Shown: piece after piece, positions 1 to 4,417 of the stretch
Layout of the letters: every line of letters begins with the position of its first letter
Numbering within the stretch: position 1 is the stretch's first letter
Assembly: GCA_035509195.1 (NCBI GenBank)
Contig: DATJLT010000364.1
Coordinates: 1-9,762, forward strand
From: Chersky-822 sp035509195
Lineage (GTDB): Bacteria; Actinomycetota; Actinomycetes; Streptosporangiales; Streptosporangiaceae
Length of the DNA stretch: 9,762 bases
Direction: 5' to 3'
The notes under the pieces: generated by a model
The model's input: the letters and a program-made list of their open reading frames with translations, nothing else
The model's database searches: none
Told to the model about the DNA's origin: nothing
Made by a program: the position numbers and the translations under genes

Positions 1-225
1 CCAGCACTCGACCTGTTTGACGAAGTCCGAGTACGCGAACACGCGGGCATTCGCGGTCGCGAGCTGCCGCTTGAGCTCGGCGCTGAGGTCAGGCACCCCC
101 CGTGGCGTCATCGGAACCGGCGGGCGGGGTGCAGCGCCAGGCGCGGTAGCCATGACAACCTGGGCCGGTTGCTGTTTGGGGGTGTTTGATGGCTGCTGGG
201 GTGATTGTCTTTTGAAGAGTCCCAT
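1..225 (-). CDS. Partial hypothetical protein (N-terminal 75 residues, runs off left edge)
   Basis: This minus-strand frame is open from an ATG at 225-223 to the window edge, giving 75 residues. The protein begins MGLFKRQ, followed by a Gln/Pro/Ala-rich, probably disordered stretch (about residues 8-45), then a more regular segment with LSAELKRQLATANARVF at about residues 47-63, which looks helical. A second in-frame ATG at 153 (residue 25) is an alternative start; neither has a clear ribosome binding site. Codons are GC-rich at the third position, especially in the latter half, which supports real coding. It is divergent from the small gene starting at 254, with only 28 bases between them. 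I do not recognise the family, and the functional domain is presumably beyond the window. Confidence 0.55.
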   Translation of the reverse strand, partial: MGLFKRQSPQQPSNTPKQQPAQVVMATAPGAAPRPPVPMTPRGVPDLSAELKRQLATANARVFAYSDFVKQVECW

Positions 226-253
226 GGATGGGATGGTAATAGCGTGAGCGACC

Positions 254-523
254 GTGCGCAGTGGGTACGTATCTGGGGTGAAGGGCGACCGGGTGGAGAT
301 CGTCGTGGACGCCGGCGGTGACACGACGAAGACCTACGAGGTGGCAGCGACCAGGGCAGGCCGGCGCGTCGAGGTCGTCAACCGGCGAGGCCAGATCGAG
401 GTCAGCGAGGTGACGAGGGGCGGCACAACGGTGCGAACCGCGAGGTTCATGGCGAGCCGCGTGATCGCGATCGTCGAGCACCCGGCTCCCAGATCCGCGG
501 CTGTGTCGCAAAAGCAGCAGTAA
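254..523 (+). CDS. Small hypothetical protein (89 aa), beta-rich
   Basis: The frame starts at GTG 254 and ends with TAA at 521-523. The third codon position is strongly GC-rich, apart from the first few codons. The protein has no signal peptide, membrane helix or cysteine. Its alternating pattern of Val/Ile with charged residues and glycines (for example DRVEIVVDAGGD, RRVEVVNRRGQIEVSEV) suggests a small beta-barrel or SH3-like fold; this is inference. No good Shine-Dalgarno sequence precedes the GTG. A TAATAG element at 237-242 could be a -10 box giving a nearly leaderless transcript. A second in-frame GTG at 278 would shorten it by eight residues. It lies upstream of and co-directional with the DinB-like gene, separated by a small hairpin. 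Function unknown. Confidence 0.6.
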   Translation: MRSGYVSGVKGDRVEIVVDAGGDTTKTYEVAATRAGRRVEVVNRRGQIEVSEVTRGGTTVRTARFMASRVIAIVEHPAPRSAAVSQKQQ

Positions 524-541
524 TGTCCCAGGGGTGGGACA
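524..541. repeat. Perfect 7-bp inverted repeat directly after a stop codon
   Basis: TGTCCCA, four G residues and TGGGACA begin at the base after the TAA of the 254-523 gene. As RNA this would form a compact hairpin. There is no T-tract after it, so it is either a weak terminator or RNA-end stabiliser, or a small operator for the gene starting at 572. Confidence 0.45.
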
Positions 542-571
542 GCCGCGACCGAGGGCTGGCAGACTGGCGGC

Positions 572-1192
572 GTGGCTGAGACCGATGAGAAGGCTGATCT
601 GAAGGAGTACCTCCAGGAGGCGCGCGAGGCGCTGCTCTGGAAGCTGGACGGCCTGTCCGAGTACGACATCAGGCGGCCGATGACGCCGACGGGCACCAAC
701 TTGCTCGGCGTCGTGAAGCACGTGGCCAGCGTGGAACTTGGCTACTTCAGCGACACGTTCGGGCGGCCGTTCGGCGAGAAGCTGGCCTGGGAGGTGAGCG
801 ATGAGGACTTGCGGCGGCTCGGCGAACTCGGTCCTGATGTGCTTGTCGCCGATCTCTGGGCTACGGCCGACGAGTCGCGCGAGGAGATCGTGGGACTTTA
901 CCGGCGGGTGCAGGCGCACTCCGACGAGACGATTGACTCGCTGCCGCTCGATGCGCCAGGGCACGTGAAGTGGTGGTCGCCCGGGCACAACGACGTGACG
1001 CTGCACCGGATCCTCGTGCACGTGATCGCCGAGACTCACCGGCATGCGGGGCAGCTCGACATCGTGCGCGAGCTCATTGACGGAGCGGTCGGCGTGAGTC
1101 AGGAGGGGACCAATATGCCGACGGCAGACAAGGCCTGGTGGGAGGCTTACCGCGCCAAGCTCGAAAGAGTGGCGCGAGAGGCTGGCAGCTAG
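572..1192 (+). CDS. DinB/DUF664 family protein, putative metal-dependent enzyme
   Basis: This 206-residue protein starts at GTG 572 and ends with TAG at 1190-1192. Its length and helical make-up fit the DinB/YfiT-like four-helix-bundle superfamily, in the DUF664 branch common in actinomycetes. The conserved landmarks are VVKHVASVE near residues 47-55 and the C-terminal signature HVIAETHRHAGQLDIVRELIDG (residues 150-171, here written in parts: HVIAETHRHAG then QLDIVRELIDG). His50, Glu154 and His158 match the His-Glu-His zinc ligands of mycothiol-dependent maleylpyruvate isomerase, as I recall them. The usual second His of the RHxGH signature is Gln161 here. Members are thiol-dependent transferases or uncharacterised. 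The substrate cannot be told. The ribosome binding site is weak, so the start is tentative. There is no obvious link to the following copper/protease operon. Confidence 0.85.
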   Translation: MAETDEKADLKEYLQEAREALLWKLDGLSEYDIRRPMTPTGTNLLGVVKHVASVELGYFSDTFGRPFGEKLAWEVSDEDLRRLGELGPDVLVADLWATADESREEIVGLYRRVQAHSDETIDSLPLDAPGHVKWWSPGHNDVTLHRILVHVIAETHRHAGQLDIVRELIDGAVGVSQEGTNMPTADKAWWEAYRAKLERVAREAGS

Positions 1193-1287
1193 GTCGGCCT
1201 CTGGTTAACGAGCCGGGAAACGTACAATGGTGCGGGGTGCGCACAGTCGCTGGGCTTTTCCTCCTCTTTAATGTGGATTTCTCGGCA

Positions 1288-1316
1288 TTGCTTCCGATTT
1301 TCTCTGCAAAGATACT
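1288..1316 (+). promoter_or_regulatory. Candidate promoter of the cupredoxin-to-SCO operon
   Basis: TTGCTT at 1288-1293 and GATACT at 1311-1316 are separated by exactly 17 bases, inside the most AT-rich part of the 1193-1417 gap. This would give a 5' leader of about 95 bases before the cupredoxin gene. The call is by eye. A different candidate, TACAAT at 1223-1228, lacks a convincing -35 box. Confidence 0.35.
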
Positions 1317-1334
1317 TGCCATTAGTTAGCTATT

Positions 1335-1357
1335 TACGAGCCAGGTACCTGAGCGTA
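1335..1357. promoter_or_regulatory. Dyad-symmetric site in the operon leader, possible operator
   Basis: A perfect 10-bp palindrome, CAGGTACCTG, at 1342-1351 is flanked by TACG on the left (1335-1338) and CGTA on the right (1354-1357), extending the dyad with a one-base asymmetry. It begins about 18 bases downstream of the candidate -10 box, a position suited to a repressor. No regulator gene is present in the window to pair it with. The rest of the 1193-1417 gap holds no coding frame that I believe. Confidence 0.3.
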
Positions 1358-1417
1358 TGTTGAGGAAGGTCGTCCCGTACGTCGCCTGTCGGGTGCTGGT
1401 CGCGAGGAGCCTCAGGG

Positions 1418-1792
1418 ATGCGGATTCCGCGGATACTGTTCGTCGTGCCCGGCCTGTTAGCCGGCCTGCTCGTACCGGCTTTACAGTCCTCGCCTAAGCC
1501 CCTTCCCCCTGGGGCCGTGGGCATGATCACGACGGACTTCGCCAGGGATTCGGTAACCATTCATGAGGGTCAGCGGCTGACGCTCTTCAACAATTCGACG
1601 GTCATTCACGTGATCGGGCCCGGCCGCAACGGCCGGATCATCGGACGCGAGAAGAACGTGCCGGTGAGCGGCTTTCACGTCATGCCGGTGAACAGCGTGT
1701 ACCGCACGCCGCCGTGGAAGACCCCTGGCACCTACTGGCTGACCTGCTCTGTCCATCCGCACATGACGCTCAAAGTCATCGTGCGGTCCTGA
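1418..1792 (+). CDS. Exported amicyanin-like cupredoxin (type 1 copper protein)
   Basis: This 124-residue protein starts at ATG 1418, with GAGGAG at 1404-1409 as ribosome binding site. Residues 1-25 form a signal peptide or membrane anchor: basic MRIPR, then a Leu/Val/Gly core. There is no lipobox cysteine. The mature part is a small cupredoxin. Copper ligands are visible: His64 in NNSTVIHV, then Cys110, His113 and Met116 in TCSVHPHM, whose C-x-x-H-x-x-M spacing is that of amicyanin. Such proteins carry single electrons or bind copper outside the cytoplasm. It is the first gene of a tight co-directional group, 46 bases ahead of a tiny peptide gene. With the SCO-like gene at the end of the group, it gives the operon a copper/redox theme at both ends. 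The partner is unknown. Confidence 0.88.
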   Translation: MRIPRILFVVPGLLAGLLVPALQSSPKPLPPGAVGMITTDFARDSVTIHEGQRLTLFNNSTVIHVIGPGRNGRIIGREKNVPVSGFHVMPVNSVYRTPPWKTPGTYWLTCSVHPHMTLKVIVRS

Positions 1793-1838
1793 CCTTTCCG
1801 CAGATACCGGCAGCCGATGGTGAGGGAGGAGGGAAGCC

Positions 1839-1934
1839 ATGAAGTCAGTTCTCCGCAGTGTCAAGCATGTTCGCTACGTGCTCGGCTCGATGAGCGCGGT
1901 GCTGTTCAGCTCCGTCAGCGGCAGCACCTTCTAA
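1839..1934 (+). CDS. 31-residue basic/hydrophobic peptide, putative precursor or membrane microprotein
   Basis: A 32-codon frame runs from ATG 1839 to TAA 1932-1934. It is preceded by GGAGG at 1828-1832, six bases from the ATG, one of the best ribosome binding sites in the window, which strongly favours translation. Residues 1-12 (MKSVLRSVKHVR) carry five basic residues and no acidic ones. Residues 13-31 contain no charge: Tyr, Val, Leu, Met and Phe mixed with seven Ser and two Gly, ending GSTF. This looks like a short type II signal anchor with a helix-weakening interior, or a precursor peptide. There is no Cys and only one His, so it is not an obvious copper ligand. It lies 46 bases after the cupredoxin gene and is followed by a strong hairpin and then the ligase gene. 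I do not recognise it. It could instead be a leader peptide controlling the downstream genes. Confidence 0.65.
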   Translation: MKSVLRSVKHVRYVLGSMSAVLFSSVSGSTF

Positions 1935-1946
1935 GGTAAACCGCTC

Positions 1947-1986
1947 TGCCGGGCCGGCCCGTCCTGCGGACGGTGCCGGCCCGGCA
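1947..1986 (+). terminator. 18-bp GC-rich hairpin between peptide and ligase genes (attenuator/processing element)
   Basis: The arms are TGCCGGGCCGGC then CCGTCC (1947-1964), and GGACGG then GCCGGCCCGGCA (1968-1986). All 18 pairs are Watson-Crick, with a three-base loop (TGC, 1965-1967) and one unpaired T at 1974. There is no T-tract, so it is unlikely to be a complete terminator. Starting 12 bases after the peptide stop codon, it could partly terminate transcription or shield the 3' end of a short transcript, giving more peptide mRNA than ligase mRNA. It ends 8 bases before the GGAGGG of the ligase gene. Confidence 0.7.
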
Positions 1987-2008
1987 CCAGGCGCGGAGGG
2001 AGCAGACC

Positions 2009-3442
2009 ATGTTCGAGACCGGCGTCAGGCAGGTCCGCTTTGCCGTCGGCATGGTGTCGGGCCGCCGCTTCAGCACGGCCAACCTGGCCAGCCTGGTCAA
2101 TGACGCTGTTGCCACGATCGCGGAATTCGGCGAGCCTGGTGCCGACGCCCAATCCTTGCTCGGCGGGCCGCTGCCCGACCCAGAGGAACGGCGCGAGTTC
2201 GCTAATCGTGCACTGCGCCGTACCGCGCGCCGGCTCGCACAGCGCTCGCCGTTCTACGCACGGCGGTTCGCCGCCGCAGACGGCGATCCGGCCAAGATCG
2301 ACGTCGCCGCGTTGCGCGCCATTCCGGTCACCGCCAAGCGCGACCTCATCGAGCGGCCAGGAGACTTCCAGTGCACCGACGTCGAGCGATACCTGAGCAC
2401 GCGCACGACCGGCACGACCGGCAAGCCGGCCGAAATCTGGCTGTCGCGTTATGAAATGGACCTGTGGGCAGGGTTCGGCGCTCTGGCGTCGGTGATCAGG
2501 GATGAGTTGCGCACGACAGACATCATGCAGGTCAACGTCAGCTCCCGTGCGGTCGCGGCCACTCACCTGGCCGCCGCTACCTGCCGTCTGACCCAGACCG
2601 GCTGCCGCCTCGTCGGCGTGCTGCCGCCCGACGACGCACTCGACAGCCTGTGCGACGGCGGGGCCACAGTTCTCTCTACGTACCCGAGCTACCTCGCAGA
2701 ACTGCTCAACGCGGCGCGGCGACGCGGCCTGACCGCGGACGACTTCAAGCTCAGGCGCATCACGGTCGGTGGCGAAGTGCTGTCAGATCGCCTGGCCGAA
2801 GCCGCTGGCCGTACCTTCGGGGTGGCCAGGGTCGAAGACGTCTTCAGCATGACCGAAGTCATACCGATCTCGGGACGTACGTGCTCGCAAGGTCACCTGC
2901 ACATTGACCTGACCAGCGGCCACGTCGAGCTGCTCGACCTGGTGACCGGCGAGCCCGCCGCGCCTGGCGCGCTCGGCACCGTCGTGATCACGCCGTACTT
3001 CCCGTTCCGCGAGTGCATGCCGGTATTCCGTTACGACACCCGTGACATCGCCAGGTGCCTGCCAGACGAGGCACTCGACTGCGAGCTCTCCGGCATTCCC
3101 GCGACGAGCCCGATCCTCGGCAAGGCGGGCTCGCTGCTGGAAACCGCCAGCGGCAACGTGATCACGCCAAGCAAGCTCGTCAAGGCCATCGAGTCCCTGC
3201 CTACCGAGCCCTGGCCGGCCAGGTACCTGGCCGAGGTCGAAGAGGGCAGGCTACGGCTCACGCTGCCAGAAGCCGCGATCTCCGGCTACGGCGAAACCGC
3301 CGCGGTCAGGCACCTGGCCGAGGCCGGCGTGGACGCGGACCTGATCGTCGTCGCCGACGATCAGGCGGCTCAGCTCAGGCACACCAGAAGCGACCTGCAC
3401 GAGACGTCGTTCGGGGCGGCGCAAGCACTGATAGGAGCCTGA
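2009..3442 (+). CDS. PaaK/CapK-type AMP-forming adenylating enzyme
   Basis: I place the start at ATG 2009, because GGAGGG (1995-2000) sits eight bases upstream; a GTG at 1973 would lie inside the hairpin. The 477-residue protein fits the phenylacetate-CoA ligase branch of the ANL superfamily, which activates a carboxylic acid as an acyl-AMP. Visible motifs are the P-loop TRTTGTTGKP (131-140), a VGGEVLS segment (253-259), SMTEV (280-284, at the place of the usual YGxTE), FRYDTRDIAR (340-349, Asp346 at the ribose-binding position) and GKAGSLLETASGNVITPS (371-388) at the hinge. The end lacks an obvious GK catalytic-lysine motif, so the second half-reaction may differ or be absent. It sits between the peptide gene and the protease gene, with one base before the latter. 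The substrate is not readable from sequence; an aromatic or fatty acid, or a peptide carboxylate, are all possible. Residues 5-22 resemble the upstream peptide. Confidence 0.85.
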   Translation: MFETGVRQVRFAVGMVSGRRFSTANLASLVNDAVATIAEFGEPGADAQSLLGGPLPDPEERREFANRALRRTARRLAQRSPFYARRFAAADGDPAKIDVAALRAIPVTAKRDLIERPGDFQCTDVERYLSTRTTGTTGKPAEIWLSRYEMDLWAGFGALASVIRDELRTTDIMQVNVSSRAVAATHLAAATCRLTQTGCRLVGVLPPDDALDSLCDGGATVLSTYPSYLAELLNAARRRGLTADDFKLRRITVGGEVLSDRLAEAAGRTFGVARVEDVFSMTEVIPISGRTCSQGHLHIDLTSGHVELLDLVTGEPAAPGALGTVVITPYFPFRECMPVFRYDTRDIARCLPDEALDCELSGIPATSPILGKAGSLLETASGNVITPSKLVKAIESLPTEPWPARYLAEVEEGRLRLTLPEAAISGYGETAAVRHLAEAGVDADLIVVADDQAAQLRHTRSDLHETSFGAAQALIGA

Positions 3443-3443
3443 C

Positions 3444-4397
3444 ATGCACGCTGTGTTCGCGATCCCGCTCTGGCAGCAGAGCCTGATCCAGGCCACCATC
3501 GCGATGATCGCCGCGTTCCTTGTCTGCTCCCTTGCCCTGTACTATTTCAGGCGCGTTCGGCTCGAACGCCCGCCGATCGGCACCTTCAACGCACGCGACA
3601 TCACGATCCTGCTCGCGATCATCCTGGCGCTCCCGTTTCTCTATGCCGTGCTGCCAAGCTGGGCGATCACGTGCTTCCTGGTCGTGACCTTCGCCTGCTC
3701 GCTGTCGATCGGGTACCGGCAGGTCATACGCAGCCAGACCGTGCTCTGGCTGATCATCGGGGTCCTGATCGGCGCCAACATCTATGAGGGCCACCGCATG
3801 ATGGGCACCGTACTCGGCTGGCAGGTGTGGTGGCTTGAGCTCGACATCCTCGTGATCGGCGGCGCCGTAGCGGTCGCGAACCTTTACATACAGGGCGGCA
3901 TGCGGCTGAAGCACGTGGCGTACTTCGCGCTCGCGCTGGCCGCGTACGACGTGTTCTCCAGCCTCGTCATCAACGTGACCGCCGTGCTCGTCGAGGAATT
4001 CGTCGGCCAGCCGCTCGATCCCACCTTCGGCTTCAGGTTCGGTGCGGTCAACTACGGCATCGGCATCGGAGACCTCCTGATCTATGCGCTGTTCGCGGTG
4101 GCCTGCTACAAGGCTTACGGCAAGGCAGCGTCGCGGGTGGCGATCGTGCTCGCGGTTCTCCTCGGAGGGGCCGCGCCCAGCCTCTGCCCGCTGGTGATCG
4201 AGCTGATCGACTTCCGCAACGACATCCTGATCCCCTCACAGCTCTTCTTCGCCCCGGTAGCCTTCGTCGCCTACCTGTGGATGAAGCGCAGGTACGGCCG
4301 TGAGCGCACGATGGGCGAGTACCTGGCCAGTTCGGACAACATCGCTCCGGACTCGGCGTCCGCGCCGGCGCCGGCCCGCGAGCCCGTATCTGTCTGA
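3444..4397 (+). CDS. Presenilin/SPP-like intramembrane aspartyl protease (GxGD, A22-like)
   Basis: ATG 3444 follows the ligase stop by one base, with AGGAG at 3433-3437. The 317-residue protein has about nine hydrophobic helices: roughly 12-34, 52-70, 72-90, 97-114, 131-149, 156-182, 201-225, 230-252 and 261-281. A YD motif (Asp169, AAYDVFSS) lies in helix 6, GIGD (Asp210, NYGIGIGDLL) in helix 7 and PSQL (264-267) in helix 9. Those are the helices that hold the two catalytic aspartates and the PAL motif in presenilin and signal peptide peptidase. PSQLFFAP lines up with PALLYIVP of SPP. The two aspartates are 41 residues apart, with no large insert, as in SPP or archaeal homologues. Family members cut helices within the membrane. 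The C-terminal tail (285-317) is hydrophilic and rich in Ala, Pro and Ser. The altered PAL motif is a caution; prepilin peptidase (A24) is less likely. The neighbouring peptide is a candidate substrate. Confidence 0.8.
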   Translation: MHAVFAIPLWQQSLIQATIAMIAAFLVCSLALYYFRRVRLERPPIGTFNARDITILLAIILALPFLYAVLPSWAITCFLVVTFACSLSIGYRQVIRSQTVLWLIIGVLIGANIYEGHRMMGTVLGWQVWWLELDILVIGGAVAVANLYIQGGMRLKHVAYFALALAAYDVFSSLVINVTAVLVEEFVGQPLDPTFGFRFGAVNYGIGIGDLLIYALFAVACYKAYGKAASRVAIVLAVLLGGAAPSLCPLVIELIDFRNDILIPSQLFFAPVAFVAYLWMKRRYGRERTMGEYLASSDNIAPDSASAPAPAREPVSV

Positions 4398-4417
4398 GCC
4401 GCGGAGGTGGCATCGCC

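Noticed and set aside
89..1045. Long minus-strand open frame of 318 codons opposite the DinB-like gene
   Set aside because: It is rich in Arg, His and Pro with no domain pattern and spans two credible plus-strand genes; typical of antisense frames in GC-rich DNA.
1138..1329. Plus-strand frame running from the DinB-like gene into the intergenic region
   Set aside because: Its first part overlaps the DinB-like gene in another frame and the rest is AT-rich promoter-like DNA; no ribosome binding site.
1839..1934. Peptide as a copper-binding metallophore precursor
   Set aside because: It has no cysteine and a single histidine, so copper binding by the peptide itself is not supported.
1973..2008. 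Upstream GTG as the ligase start
   Set aside because: It lies within the strong hairpin, while ATG 2009 has GGAGGG at ideal spacing.
3375..3914. Minus-strand frame of 179 codons across the ligase/protease junction
   Set aside because: Composition is Asp/Glu/Arg/His-heavy and it overlaps the well-supported GxGD protease; a shadow.
3444..4397. Type IV prepilin peptidase (A24), which also has a GxGD motif
   Set aside because: The first aspartate is in a YD motif in helix 6 and a PAL-like motif follows in helix 9; no pilin or secretion genes are nearby.
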